In this document: positions 8,765-17,846 of the stretch, in pieces
Layout of the letters: every line of letters begins with the position of its first letter
Numbering within the stretch: position 1 is the stretch's first letter
Source: Pseudomonadota bacterium
GTDB taxonomy: Bacteria > Myxococcota_A > UBA796 > SXON01
NCBI GenBank assembly: GCA_030685065.1
Contig: JAUXQH010000023.1
Location: 1 to 64,000, forward strand
Reading direction: 5' to 3'
Length of the DNA stretch: 64,000 nucleotides
The notes under the pieces: model-generated
Database searches by the model: none
What the model saw: only the letters and a program-made list of their open reading frames with translations
Told to the model about the DNA's origin: nothing
Program-made: the position numbers and the translations under genes

Positions 8765-11175
8765 ACGCCTTCAGGACCGCCCTGGGCAGCCTCCTCCTCG
8801 CCACCCTCACCCTGGTGGCGCCGGCGCGCGCCGACGACGACGAGCGCCAACAGGCCGCCGAGAGTCAGTTCGACGCGTTGATGCTGGACAACGCGTACAA
8901 CCCCGATGGGAATTCCAAGTCCCCCGCGCGTGGTCAGAACCGTCCGGAGGGCGCTCCGGCGGCCTCTCCGGCGGCCGCCTACATCGGCGGCGGCGCGACC
9001 GTGGTCACGACCCCCATCAACTCCGCCGCCCCCGCCGGTTCCGAGGTCGAGGTGCCCCTCGACCGCTACGAGGCCGTGCGCGCGCGCGTGCTGGCGGCCG
9101 ACGAGGCGGCGAACCGCTCCTACGCCACGCTCGTGGTGCTCGGGGCGTCCACCTACTCGGGCCGTGCGGTGTCCGGCGGGCTCTCGCTCCGCTTGCAGCT
9201 CCAGGCCACGCTCGGCGGGCCGGGGCTGTGGAAGACCGTGCCGCTCGTCGGCGAAGAGGTCGCCGTCGTGTCCGCGCGCATCGGTGCCGTACCGCTCGCG
9301 CTCACGACGCAGGGTGGGTACCAGGTGTGGGTCACCGATCAGGTCGGGGAGGTGACGCTCGACATCGATCTGCTCGTCCCGGCCCGTGGCCCACGCGGCT
9401 CCCTCGAGTACGATTTTCTCGTCGCGCGCACGCCCGTCACCCGCTTCGATTGCACGTTCCCGACAGAGGGGCTCGAGCCGCGGCTCTCCCGCGCCGTGCG
9501 CGCCGAGGTGAGCTCCGGCGCGGGCGTCACCCGGCTGGCCGCGTGGCTGGAGCCGACCAGCCGCATCCGCCTGGTGGGCTTCAAGGACCTCGGCGACGAC
9601 GAGGCGCGCGACGCCCGCGTCTACGCCGAGAGCCTGAACCTCCTCTCGGTCGATGAGCGATCCGCCGATCTGTTCACGGTGATCCGCTACAACATCCTCG
9701 AGGCCGGGAGCCGCCAGTTCGACGTGCTCGTGCCGCCCGGGCTCACCGTGGTGTCGGCCGAGGGCGAGGGCGCCTTTCGCTACACCCTGGACGAGGCGAC
9801 GCCCGAAGGCGTGGTCCTTCGCGGGGAGACCGCCTTCCCGATCCGCGACCGCTACGAGATCTCGCTGCGCCTCTCCCAGGCGTTTGCCGACGGCGCGGGG
9901 GCCGCGTTCACGGTGGCGCCGCCGCGGCCGCTCGACGTGGAGCGCGCCTACGGCTGGCTCGGCGTCGAGGTGATCGGCACCCTGAAGCTCGAAGAGGTCG
10001 AGCGCGTCGAGGCGCTCTCGATCGACGCGGCGCAGCTCCCCGTGGAGATGGTGCAGAGCGCGGTGAGCCCCGTGCTCCGCGGATACCGCTTCCACACGCC
10101 GGGGGCCTCCGTGCGGCTCACGGCGACACGGCTCGCCGAGCGCGAGCCGGCGGCGGGCTCGATCGACCAGGTGGCCGCGACGACCGTGGTGGCGGCCGAG
10201 GGGCGGGCGTTCACCGACCTTCAGATCACCCTGCGCAACCGCCTCCGTCACAGCCTCGCGTTGCGACTGCCCGAGGGGGTGGAGGCGCGGTCGTGCCAGC
10301 TCGACGGCGTGCCCGTGACCCCCTCCCGATCGGCCGACGGACGCCTGCTCCTCCCGCTCAAGCGCTCCTCGGGGGATGACCGCCTCGAGCCGTTCACGCT
10401 CCAGCTCGTGCTCGAGGGCGCGCTCGGGTCGTTCGGCCCGGTCGGCCTGGAGTCCCTGGTGCTCCCGGCGTTCGAGCTGCCGGTTTCGTCGCTCACGTGG
10501 ACCGTGTCCGTGCCGGCCAACAACGCGTACACGCGCTTGTACGGCGACGTGTCCCCCCAGACCTTCGCGGGGGCCGCCGCGTGGCACTCCCCCGGGGTTG
10601 TCCTGGGCGGGCTCGGCTACGTGGGGCTGGACAACGACAACGACGCGACCCTCCCCGTGCGCATCGAGCTCCCCACGGCCGGCACGTCGTTGCGCCACAG
10701 CCGGTACTGGATCGCGGCCGATCAGCCCGTGGCGGTCACGTTCGGGCACGTGCGCGAGTGGTTGATGCTCCCGCTCGCGCTCCTCGGGGTCGTGGGCCTC
10801 GTCGGCGGCGCGGTGCGCGCCTCGGGTGTGTGGGGGTTCCTCGCGCCCGTGCGGCGCGCGGGGCTGGTCGTCGCCGGGATCGCCGGGCTGGCGCTCGTCG
10901 ATGGGCTCACCGGGCATGGGGTCACGGCCGCGGCGCTGCTGGTCGGAGCGGTGGCCGTGGGGCGGCGGACAGGCGCGTTCACCCGGCTCGTCGCGGCGGT
11001 CCGCGCCTGGTGGACAGCGGCGGCCCCCGAGGCGCCCCCGGTACCCGGCTCCTGGCGCGCCGGAGGGTTCTTCCAGCGTGCCGGGCTGCTCGCCGTCGGC
11101 GGGTTCGTCGGCCTGCTCGCCCTGGTCGCGGTGATCCGCGCGGGGCTCTTGTTGCTCGCGCCGCTGGCGGGGTAG
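8761..11175 (+). CDS. Secreted/membrane protein, paralogue of the upstream LysM protein
   Basis: The product has 804 residues. The ATG at 8761 overlaps the upstream stop (ATGA), and an N-terminal signal peptide (about 1-22, ending ARA) supports it. Mature sequence contains a VPLDRYEAV segment that mirrors LPLDQWEGL in the upstream protein, followed by long beta-rich regions with similar spacing. Hydrophobic helices begin near residue 663 and continue to the end. There is no LysM domain. The gene ends in TAG directly against the opposing stop of the next gene: bases 11171-11180 form a perfect ten-base palindrome holding both stops. Function is unknown; tandem duplication with loss or gain of LysM is the simplest history. 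Confidence 0.8.
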   Translation: MNAFRTALGSLLLATLTLVAPARADDDERQQAAESQFDALMLDNAYNPDGNSKSPARGQNRPEGAPAASPAAAYIGGGATVVTTPINSAAPAGSEVEVPLDRYEAVRARVLAADEAANRSYATLVVLGASTYSGRAVSGGLSLRLQLQATLGGPGLWKTVPLVGEEVAVVSARIGAVPLALTTQGGYQVWVTDQVGEVTLDIDLLVPARGPRGSLEYDFLVARTPVTRFDCTFPTEGLEPRLSRAVRAEVSSGAGVTRLAAWLEPTSRIRLVGFKDLGDDEARDARVYAESLNLLSVDERSADLFTVIRYNILEAGSRQFDVLVPPGLTVVSAEGEGAFRYTLDEATPEGVVLRGETAFPIRDRYEISLRLSQAFADGAGAAFTVAPPRPLDVERAYGWLGVEVIGTLKLEEVERVEALSIDAAQLPVEMVQSAVSPVLRGYRFHTPGASVRLTATRLAEREPAAGSIDQVAATTVVAAEGRAFTDLQITLRNRLRHSLALRLPEGVEARSCQLDGVPVTPSRSADGRLLLPLKRSSGDDRLEPFTLQLVLEGALGSFGPVGLESLVLPAFELPVSSLTWTVSVPANNAYTRLYGDVSPQTFAGAAAWHSPGVVLGGLGYVGLDNDNDATLPVRIELPTAGTSLRHSRYWIAADQPVAVTFGHVREWLMLPLALLGVVGLVGGAVRASGVWGFLAPVRRAGLVVAGIAGLALVDGLTGHGVTAAALLVGAVAVGRRTGAFTRLVAAVRAWWTAAAPEAPPVPGSWRAGGFFQRAGLLAVGGFVGLLALVAVIRAGLLLLAPLAG

Positions 11176-12615
11176 CTACCTGCCCACCCGAACCGTCACC
11201 CCGCCCCACGCGCTGAACAGGGGGAGCGGCTCGAACACGGGCTCTCCCTCTTCCCGGGGGCGCGAGAGCGGGACGCCGTACACGCCCGACGCGAAGAGCT
11301 CCACCGGCTTCCAGATGGGGATGCGCGCGCGCGCCCCGACGCCGAGGTACCACGGGAACATCGGCCCGATCGTGAGCTGCGCCCAGGGGAGGCCCGCGGA
11401 GACGTGGGGGTAGAGGAAGGCGGCGGTGTCGGTGTCGCCGGTGGGGAGCGAGTGGTTCTCGCCCACGGTGAGCTGCCCGTCGATGCCGACGCCCGCGGAC
11501 CACCACTTCGATTCGACGGCCACGCCGAGCGACGCGGCGGGCGTACCCGCGTTCACCGTGTAGCGATCCTGCGTGGCGCCGTCTTCGAGGTTCTGGAGCA
11601 GGAAGTCGCCGGTGGAGACCCACCCCGCGCCGAGGGTGGCGCGGCCGACGAGGCGCGGGCGAGTCTCCGAGTCGGACGGGCGGATCTTCACGGCGGTGGC
11701 GACCGTCCCGTCCACCCGCAGCAGCGCGGTCTTGTCTCCCGCGGGGGTCGCGATGTAGACGGGCTCGCCGAAGCCGGTGATGGGCGTCCTCGCCGCGATC
11801 GGCACCTCCCAGCCGTCTGCGCCGCTCGCGACGCGACCCTTGAGCTCCGCGAGCTCGCTCGGACCGAACGGCGCCGAGACGAGCACGTCCGAGCCGGGCT
11901 TGATGCGGGCGTCCTGCGCGAGGAGGAAGGTGTCCCCCACCGCGACATGGAAAAAGTGGCGGCCCGGCATCAGGCGCACCCGGATCCCCGGGCCGCCCTC
12001 GATCTTCACGCCGTCGATGCGGACCTCGGCCCCGGCCGCGAGCTCTCCCAGGATGAAGGTCGCGCCCGGCATCGCCTGGCAGTGCGCCTGGGCGGCGTCG
12101 AAGGCGAGGCGCACCGAGGCTTCGGGGATGTCCTCCGGCCGCACCTTCGTCGGCGCGGCGAGCAGCGCGCACGCGTCGAGCCAGGGGCTGATCCAGGCGT
12201 CGGGGCCCTCCATCGTGCGGTAGGGGCTCGCGGCGGACTCGCTCCCGAGCTTGTCCTGGAAGTAGCGCTGCACGGCGAAGCCCTCGAACAGCAGCGCCTG
12301 GCGCAGGACGTTGCGCTCCTCCTCGGTGCGGAGGATGTCCACGTCGTCCGTGGCCTTGGACAGCCGCGCCATGATCTGGAGCTCGCCGTCGAAGACGCTG
12401 GCCAGCGGGCGGACCTGGTCGAGCTCCGACTGCAGGATGAGAAGGGCGCCCTTCTGGAGGGTGTCGGTGCCCCCGGTGATCAGGGAGTCGAGCGGCGCCG
12501 ACGTGGAGCCGGGGAGGGTGCGGGCGACGGCGGCGGCGCTCACGTCGTCCGGCGGGGTGGTCCAGAGGACGCGATCCGCGAGCGCGGGGGCGGCCAGCAT
12601 CCAGATCATCGACAT
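11176..12615 (-). CDS. Secreted PEGA-like / beta-rich protein, function unknown
   Basis: The product has 479 residues. The ATG at 12615 has an AAGGAG ribosome site ten bases upstream and gives a short signal peptide (MSMIWMLAAPALA). The middle (about 185-270) looks like a PEGA-type carrier repeat (AEVRIDGVKIEGG, MPGRHFFHV). The C-terminal 180 residues are rich in alternating aromatic and glycine strands and end in an aromatic/hydrophobic strand, as in small outer-membrane barrels. It overlaps the 3' end of the kinase gene by ten bases on the same strand, so the two should be co-translated. A surface protein linked to the kinase is plausible; the barrel is inference. Confidence 0.75.
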   Translation of the reverse strand: MSMIWMLAAPALADRVLWTTPPDDVSAAAVARTLPGSTSAPLDSLITGGTDTLQKGALLILQSELDQVRPLASVFDGELQIMARLSKATDDVDILRTEEERNVLRQALLFEGFAVQRYFQDKLGSESAASPYRTMEGPDAWISPWLDACALLAAPTKVRPEDIPEASVRLAFDAAQAHCQAMPGATFILGELAAGAEVRIDGVKIEGGPGIRVRLMPGRHFFHVAVGDTFLLAQDARIKPGSDVLVSAPFGPSELAELKGRVASGADGWEVPIAARTPITGFGEPVYIATPAGDKTALLRVDGTVATAVKIRPSDSETRPRLVGRATLGAGWVSTGDFLLQNLEDGATQDRYTVNAGTPAASLGVAVESKWWSAGVGIDGQLTVGENHSLPTGDTDTAAFLYPHVSAGLPWAQLTIGPMFPWYLGVGARARIPIWKPVELFASGVYGVPLSRPREEGEPVFEPLPLFSAWGGVTVRVGR

Positions 12616-14315
12616 GTGAGCGAGTCTCCTTCGACGGCGCAATCGACCCCTCGGGGGGCGTCCAGTCGAACGGTCGTAGTGGAGCCGGCGGCCGAGACGG
12701 TACAGTCGCCGGAAGGAAAGTTGCGGAGCAGCGCGCTGGTCTCGCCGTTTCCGGAGACATCGCCGCACGTGACCCGGATGCCCTCCGCGCCGGCGAGCGT
12801 GAACTTCGCCGAGCGGAGGCGCTCGCCGCTGCTTGCGGGGGAGGGGATCGCGGCTGGCGCAGGTGTGGCCGCCTCGGGCACCGGAGCGGCGATGGCGGCC
12901 TTCGGGACCATCGGGGTGCGTCCCGCCTCGGCTCGGGGGGACCTGGGGGCCGGCAGGGCGCTCGGGGGCGTGCCTGCCGGCGCCGCCGGCTCGGCGCTGG
13001 CCGCGGCGGTCGTGGAGAGCGCCAACTCCGCGGTGGGCGCGGGCGCCGGTGCGGGCGTGGAAGCGGCGACGGGAGGGGCGGGTGGAACGGACGTCGTGGG
13101 GGCGACCACCGCGGGAACCACCGCCGGGGCGGGCCAGACGACCCACCCGATCCCGAGGACCAGGAGCGCCGTGACGAGGGCAACGCCGTACACCAGGCCG
13201 CGGCGGGCCGGCGGCTCCGGCTCCGGCAGCACCACCGTTCCGGTCGAGCCGAAGCCACCCGGGCCCAAGGTGTCCACGACGAGCGTGGCGGAGGCGACGC
13301 GCGCGGCCGCGTCGAGCGCGGTGGTGCCGGTGGAGGCCTCCTCGAGGACCGTGCCGAGGACGGAGCTGTCGGTGGTGCGCGTGGTCGCCAGCCTGGGCAG
13401 GACGCGGCGCGCGTAGGTGGCGAGGTCCTCTCCCGAGAGCGCGGCGGCGAAGCCGCGGAGGGCATCCGCCAGCTCGCCCACCGTCGGCCGGTCCTCGGGG
13501 GTGTAGGCGAGGGCTCGGACCAGCAGGACGACCAGCGGGCCGTCACCGACCACGGCCTCCAGAGCGTCCCGCGCGGCGTCGACCTGGGCGACCTGCCGCT
13601 CGAAGCCGAGCTCGGCGCGGCCGAGCGTCCTGAGCGTGAGGAGCTCGTAGGCCATCACGCCGACAGCGTAGACATCCCCCGCCGCGGCGTCCGGCCCGCC
13701 CAGGATCCGCTCCGGGGCCATGTAGCCGAGCGATCCGTAGCGGATCCGCTCGGTGCGTGCCTCCCGACCGGCGAACTCCGCGCGGGCGACGCCGAAGTCG
13801 AGCACCTTCACCGCGCCCGTGTCGGTCAGGCGCACGTTGGAGGGCTTGATGTCGCGGTGGACGACGTGGAGGGGCTCGCCGTCGTCTCCCGGGGCGTCCC
13901 ACGCGGCGAGGAGCGCGGCGGCGACCGAGGCGCAGATCTCGAGGGCGGCGCGCGGCGGGATTGGTTGGGCGTGCTGTTCCGCCCAGCCGAACACGGTCTC
14001 GACGTCGGCGCCGCTGACGTATTCCATGACCAGCGCCCAACGGCCGTTGACGCGGACCAGGTCGTCGACGCGGACGATGTTGGCGTGGTCCATCCGGCCG
14101 AGGATGCGGGCTTCGTCCCGGAGGCGGCGGCCAGCGTCGCTCGCGGGATCCCAGGCGTCGTTCAGGAGCTTCAGCGCCACGCGACGCTTGAAGCCTCCGG
14201 CACCCTCCATCTCCGCGAGGTACACCGAGCCGAACGCGCCCTCCCCGAGAACGCGGAGCAGGCTGAAGCGCCGGCCGCTTCCGCTGTCGGTGCGAACGGG
14301 ACTAGTATCCGCCAC
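12606..14315 (-). CDS. Transmembrane Ser/Thr protein kinase (PknB type)
   Basis: The product is about 569 residues from a GTG at 14315, chosen because GAGG lies six bases upstream; a second GTG at 14348 would add 11 residues and has no clear site. The kinase core is complete: P-loop GEGAFGSVY, VALK lysine, an alpha-C glutamate in RDEARILGRM, HRDIKPSN, DFG and APE. A proline-rich juxtamembrane region follows, then one transmembrane helix (about 375-395), a long Ala/Pro/Thr linker and a small cysteine-containing beta domain at the C-terminus. The predicted topology is kinase inside, sensor or anchor outside. It overlaps the upstream lipoprotein gene by 14 bases and the downstream PEGA-like gene by 10, forming a three-gene unit. 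Confidence 0.93.
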   Translation of the reverse strand: MADTSPVRTDSGSGRRFSLLRVLGEGAFGSVYLAEMEGAGGFKRRVALKLLNDAWDPASDAGRRLRDEARILGRMDHANIVRVDDLVRVNGRWALVMEYVSGADVETVFGWAEQHAQPIPPRAALEICASVAAALLAAWDAPGDDGEPLHVVHRDIKPSNVRLTDTGAVKVLDFGVARAEFAGREARTERIRYGSLGYMAPERILGGPDAAAGDVYAVGVMAYELLTLRTLGRAELGFERQVAQVDAARDALEAVVGDGPLVVLLVRALAYTPEDRPTVGELADALRGFAAALSGEDLATYARRVLPRLATTRTTDSSVLGTVLEEASTGTTALDAAARVASATLVVDTLGPGGFGSTGTVVLPEPEPPARRGLVYGVALVTALLVLGIGWVVWPAPAVVPAVVAPTTSVPPAPPVAASTPAPAPAPTAELALSTTAAASAEPAAPAGTPPSALPAPRSPRAEAGRTPMVPKAAIAAPVPEAATPAPAAIPSPASSGERLRSAKFTLAGAEGIRVTCGDVSGNGETSALLRNFPSGDCTVSAAGSTTTVRLDAPRGVDCAVEGDSLTCR

Positions 14316-14727
14316 CGGTGTCCTCGACGGCGGTCGCGCAGTCCCCACCGGGGATGAAGTTGATCGGGATCTGGTGCTCGATGCGCGCGCCGTCGATGAG
14401 CACTTCGGTGTGGTCCGTGTACGTCAGCACGGCCGTGAAGTAGGGCTCCGTGGTCGACACGACATCCGTGAGGTCGACGAAGCAGTACGGCTTGTAGCAG
14501 GGGTCGTAGCCGCGCGGACTCAGGATGTGGTAGTGCCCCTCGCCCTCCGCGTTCTCGTCGGTGGACGGGAACTCGACCAGGTCGAAGTTCTCGACGGTGA
14601 CGGCGACGGTTTCGCAACCGGTCACGTCGGCCTCCGGAAGGGGCCATGTGATGTGGATGGAGGGGGCTTCGTCCACGACGGGGAGCGGAGGTGGCGCACA
14701 CGCCAGGAGCACGAGCAGGAGCATCAT
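14302..14727 (-). CDS. Small lipoprotein, function unknown
   Basis: The product has 141 residues. The ATG at 14727 gives a very short lipoprotein signal (MMLLLVLLACAP), with the lipidated cysteine at position 10. The mature part carries a GEGHYHIL segment plus paired cysteines (CYKPYC), and ends in a Gly-Gly-Tyr tail. The HYHI element recalls DUF4399-like periplasmic proteins, but the match is short. No ribosome site is visible, and a TATACA hexamer ends only about five bases before the ATG, so the message may be leaderless. It is first in a unit with the Ser/Thr kinase. Confidence 0.7.
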   Translation of the reverse strand: MMLLLVLLACAPPPLPVVDEAPSIHITWPLPEADVTGCETVAVTVENFDLVEFPSTDENAEGEGHYHILSPRGYDPCYKPYCFVDLTDVVSTTEPYFTAVLTYTDHTEVLIDGARIEHQIPINFIPGGDCATAVEDTGGGY

Positions 14728-14888
14728 GCGAGTGTATACGATTCGGCGCGTCAAATGGACCGGTCGCCGGCGCGGTCGGCGCACGGTTCGTCGAGCCCAC
14801 GCCCCGCCCGGGGCCACGCGCTTCCGCTCGTCCGAGGCCGGCGCGTGCGCGCCGCGTGTTATGGCGCCGCCGTTGTCGGAGTCGCGGT

Positions 14889-15377
14889 ATGGGCCTGTTC
14901 AAGACCATCGTTCTCGGTCGGCCGAACGGCCTCCGGCGCACGCTCGCCGGTAAGCTCGGCCTGGGCGGCGCAGGGCCCGCGGCAGGCTCCTCCGAACCAC
15001 CGGCGGTCATGCACGAGCCCGCCGAGCGCGCGCTCGGCCTCCGCAAGGAAGCCCCCAAGGACGTGACCCCGCCGGACGGCTTCGAGGTCGTCCTGCACAA
15101 GGACTCGCTCGATCCGGGCAAGATCATCGAGATCATCATCGGCGGCACGGCCATCGCCGTTGCCAATGTGGACGGCGCCTACTACGCGATCTCGAACACC
15201 TGCGCCCACGCCGCGGGGCCGCTCGGTGAGGGGAGCCTCGAGGGCACGATCGTGACCTGCCCCTACCACGGCTGGCAATACGACGTTCGGGACGGTGCCT
15301 GCAAGACCCACGCGAACACCAAGGTCTCGACCTACCCCGTACAGGTCGTCGGCAACGCGGTGTGCGTCAGGCTCTGA
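14889..15377 (+). CDS. Rieske [2Fe-2S] ferredoxin-like protein
   Basis: The product has 162 residues. The ATG at 14889 has GGAG seven bases upstream. The C-terminal 105 residues form a Rieske domain with the two cluster loops CAHAAGPL and CPYHGWQYD, giving the CxH...CxxH ligand set. The intervening EGTIVTCPYHGW pattern matches soluble ferredoxins of aromatic dioxygenases or NirD-like proteins rather than cytochrome bc1 Rieske subunits. The N-terminal 60 residues are basic and then acidic, with no clear signal peptide or membrane anchor. No oxygenase or reductase lies beside it, so the redox partner is unknown. Confidence 0.88.
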   Translation: MGLFKTIVLGRPNGLRRTLAGKLGLGGAGPAAGSSEPPAVMHEPAERALGLRKEAPKDVTPPDGFEVVLHKDSLDPGKIIEIIIGGTAIAVANVDGAYYAISNTCAHAAGPLGEGSLEGTIVTCPYHGWQYDVRDGACKTHANTKVSTYPVQVVGNAVCVRL

Positions 15378-15680
15378 AGGCTCTGCCCGCCGGGCGCCGC
15401 GAGGTGAGCCGCCCGGGCGCAGGCTCTGGCGCGTCGGCAGGGCGACCGAGTGGGCGACGCGAAGGAGATCGGCGCGCGAGAGCGGCTGCGCGAGCGCAGC
15501 ACGCCGATCCGCGGGCTGCACATCCCGCACGCTCCACCGGTCAGGCGGGTGAAGTCGCGCTGGAAAAACGCGCGCGCGCCGTGAAAGAGCTCCCGAAGGA
15601 ACGCTCTCTACGGCGCGAACGAGAAGGGTCGAACGAGAGGCGTACGGTGCCTGCCTGACGATCGGCGGGCCCGAAGACGA
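15378..15680. other. Gap between the Rieske gene and rpmB
   Basis: About 300 bases with no convincing gene. Small frames are present on both strands but lack family features and good start sites. The right part holds an inverted repeat that extends into the end of rpmB. Confidence 0.6.
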
Positions 15681-15697
15681 TCAGGCGATCGTCAGGC
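15653..15697 (-). terminator. 12-bp perfect inverted repeat across the rpmB stop
   Basis: GCCTGACGATCG (15653-15664) and its exact complement (15686-15697) flank a 21-base loop. The right arm is made of the last codons of rpmB. On the minus strand it would form a hairpin just as rpmB ends. No T-run follows, so if it stops transcription it is not a classic intrinsic terminator; transcript-end protection is an alternative. Confidence 0.4.
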
Positions 15698-15911
15698 CTT
15701 CTTCCGAGAGGAACTGCCCGAGGGTCTTCAGGCGGAGGGTGCGAAGCGCGCGGGTGGAGATGCGCAGGGTCACGAAGCGACTCTCCTCCTCCCACCAGAC
15801 CTTCCGCATTTGGAGGTTGGGGAGCTGACGGCGCTTGGTCTTCACATTGGAGTGAGAGACGTTGTTCGCGACGTTGGGACGCTTGCCGGTAAGATCACAG
15901 CGGCGGGCCAT
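15681..15911 (-). CDS. rpmB: 50S ribosomal protein L28
   Basis: The product has 76 residues and reads as a typical L28: [12 protein letters not shown] at the start, the [17 protein letters not shown] core, then [23 protein letters not shown]. It lacks the CxxC zinc pair, having a single cysteine near the N-terminus. GAGG lies eight bases before the ATG. The gene stands alone, without rpmG. A weak TTGCCG-N17-TAGGAG promoter-like pair lies about 50 bases upstream on the minus strand. Confidence 0.95.
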   Translation of the reverse strand: MARRCDLTGKRPNVANNVSHSNVKTKRRQLPNLQMRKVWWEEESRFVTLRISTRALRTLRLKTLGQFLSEEGLTIA

Positions 15912-16061
15912 AGCAGAATCCTCGGTAGGGTAAATGAGGCCGCGCTCCTATCTGAGTCACGGGCATCCGGCAAGTGCTCGGGACCGGCGGTAAGCACCGG
16001 GAGCGAAAATACACGGTCCTTGCCAAGATCCGGGTCGCGTGGCATTACGACACGAGGCTTG

Positions 16062-16763
16062 ATGTCCAACGCGCGTGCCCTGCTGCTGCTTCCGCTCGCC
16101 GCGTGCATGCTGGCGCTCGCGGCGGTTGGGGAGCTCCTGGTCGACGCGATGGGCGTGGTGGGCTTCGACGGGGATGTGATTGAGCAAGTTGCTCCCTGGT
16201 TGTCGGCGGTGTTCGCGGGCGGCGGGTTCGTCCTTCTCGTGGTCGCGCTCGGCGCCCTGATGAGCAATGTGGGCCGGGAGCAGCGGTGGCGGCCCTACCT
16301 GGTGGCGCTCAAGCCGCTGGCGGGCGAGTTCGGGCGAGGCCTCGAGGAGTCGGCGCGAGGGATCGAATTCGAGATCCAGCGGGACGGTCAGCGACTCGAA
16401 ATCCTCGTGGATCCGCGCTCGGGCGGTGGGATCCTGGTCAGCAGCCGCGCTCCCGCGCGGCAGCCGCTCGCCTGGCTCCGTGCGTCCGCTCCCCCGTTGC
16501 CCGCCCCGAGCTGGCGGGACGTGGAGCGCACGCTCCGGTGGCAGCTCTGCGCCGAGCTCCCCGTGATGGCGCGCCCACTGCTCGCAGACAGCGGGCTCAT
16601 GGGGCCGATCGAGCGATTTTTCGAGCATTCCGAAGGCGTGTCCGTCATGCACACCGTCTCCGGGATCGTGATCGAGTCGGGGTTGGTCCCGGCCGAGACC
16701 ATCGTTGACCAGGTGCGCCTCAGCATCGAGATCGCGTTCCGGCTGCGGCGCCTGAACGGATGA
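16062..16763 (+). CDS. Membrane protein with two N-terminal helices, function unknown
   Basis: The product has 233 residues. The ATG at 16062 has GAGG four bases upstream. Two hydrophobic helices lie at about residues 5-26 and 44-66. The remaining 165 residues are soluble, mixed alpha/beta, and contain a repeated ILVDPRSGGGILVSS-like strand-turn pattern. I do not recognise the family. The stop is part of a run of three 8-base repeats, and the AstE-like gene follows 39 bases later on the same strand, so they could share a transcript. Confidence 0.65.
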   Translation: MSNARALLLLPLAACMLALAAVGELLVDAMGVVGFDGDVIEQVAPWLSAVFAGGGFVLLVVALGALMSNVGREQRWRPYLVALKPLAGEFGRGLEESARGIEFEIQRDGQRLEILVDPRSGGGILVSSRAPARQPLAWLRASAPPLPAPSWRDVERTLRWQLCAELPVMARPLLADSGLMGPIERFFEHSEGVSVMHTVSGIVIESGLVPAETIVDQVRLSIEIAFRLRRLNG

Positions 16764-16776
16764 ACGGATGAACGGA
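16753..16776. repeat. Three tandem copies of an 8-base repeat
   Basis: TGAACGGA occurs three times in a row. The second copy supplies the TGA stop of the preceding gene. A gain or loss of one unit would change the spacing to the next gene and could move the stop. Confidence 0.85.
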
Positions 16777-16802
16777 TAGGCTGCGACGGAGGTTTCGCCG
16801 TC

Positions 16803-17774
16803 ATGCAGCCCGTCTACGGTCGCATCAACGTCCATGACGCCGGCGGGATGGCGATCCACCTGCCCATCGTGGACATCGGTCCGGGGGCGCCCCGCTTCAC
16901 CGTCGTCGCGGGCATCCACGGGGACGAGCCATCACCGCTCCTCCTGGTAGACCGCTTCGTGACCGCTCTCCGCGACGTCCAGCTGCGCGCGGGAATCCGC
17001 ATCGTGGCCGCGGCCAACCCGCCCGCGCTCTTGCAGCGCTCCCGCTGGAGCAGCTGGGACGACGAGGACATGAACCGCGTGGGGGACGGGCAGAACGGGC
17101 CCGCGTTGACGCGGCGCCTGGCCGCCGCCGTGTGCGAGGCCGCGACAGGCAGCGTACTCGCGGTCAACCTGCACAACTTCGTGATGCGCACCCCCTTGCT
17201 CGCGATCGACCCGCCGGGGCTCTCCGCGGAGCGTCGCGGGCGGCACGAGCGCTACATCGAGGCGCTCGACCCGCATGTGGTGTGGGTGTTCGAGGACACG
17301 CCCGAGGGCGTCCGCACCTTCTCCACCAGCCTCGACGCGGCGTTGGAGAGCCGGGGGGTGGATACGCTCGCGGTCGAGATGGCCGACCTGCCGGAGCTCG
17401 ACGAGCCGCTGCTCGCGCGCGCGATCTCGGGCCTGATGCGGCTCGCCGCCGTGTGTGGGTGCCTGGACGCAGCGGAGCGCCCCCTGAGGCGCACGACCGT
17501 ACGCGTGCACCGGCGGCTGATGCGCTCCCCCGGCGCCGGGATCTTCGAGCCGCTCGCGCCCCTCGCCGCCCCGGTGGAGGAGGGCGAGGTGATCGGTGAC
17601 CTCATTCCCCTCGAGCGCCCCGGCGATCGCGTTCCGGTGCGCGCGACGGGGAGCGGGTGGCTGATCCAACGATTGGGCCGGCGATTCGTGCGGCCGGGCG
17701 ACATGATCGCCGCGATCGGCCTCCGCCCGACCGGCGACCGCCCTGCAGCCGTCTCCCAGGCCCTACGGGCTTAG
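16803..17774 (+). CDS. AstE/aspartoacylase-family zinc amidohydrolase (M14-like), copy 1
   Basis: The product has 323 residues and belongs to the succinylglutamate desuccinylase/aspartoacylase family of zinc carboxypeptidase-fold enzymes, which cut N-acyl groups from amino acids. Zinc ligands are visible as HGDE (His39, Glu42) and His124 in VNLHN. The asparagine-containing DMNRVG segment (about 89-94) matches the substrate-binding loop. The usual aspartate before the third ligand is replaced by asparagine-leucine (NLHN rather than DLHS), so activity may be altered. The C-terminal beta domain (from about 225) resembles the family's biotinyl-like barrel. Two more family members lie at 20343 and 21266. 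Substrate unknown. Confidence 0.82.
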   Translation: MQPVYGRINVHDAGGMAIHLPIVDIGPGAPRFTVVAGIHGDEPSPLLLVDRFVTALRDVQLRAGIRIVAAANPPALLQRSRWSSWDDEDMNRVGDGQNGPALTRRLAAAVCEAATGSVLAVNLHNFVMRTPLLAIDPPGLSAERRGRHERYIEALDPHVVWVFEDTPEGVRTFSTSLDAALESRGVDTLAVEMADLPELDEPLLARAISGLMRLAAVCGCLDAAERPLRRTTVRVHRRLMRSPGAGIFEPLAPLAAPVEEGEVIGDLIPLERPGDRVPVRATGSGWLIQRLGRRFVRPGDMIAAIGLRPTGDRPAAVSQALRA

Positions 17775-17801
17775 GCACGTTCGGTGGAGCTTCGAGGCGA
17801 G

Positions 17802-17824
17802 GTTCCGGAGCGACGCTCCGGAAC
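17802..17824. terminator. Perfect 10-bp hairpin between convergent genes
   Basis: GTTCCGGAGC, a three-base loop GAC, and the exact complement GCTCCGGAAC lie in the gap between the AstE-like gene and the opposing small-protein gene. The position suits a bidirectional terminator, but no T-run is present on either side. Confidence 0.5.
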
Positions 17825-17846
17825 GGGGATCAAGAGACGAGATCCG

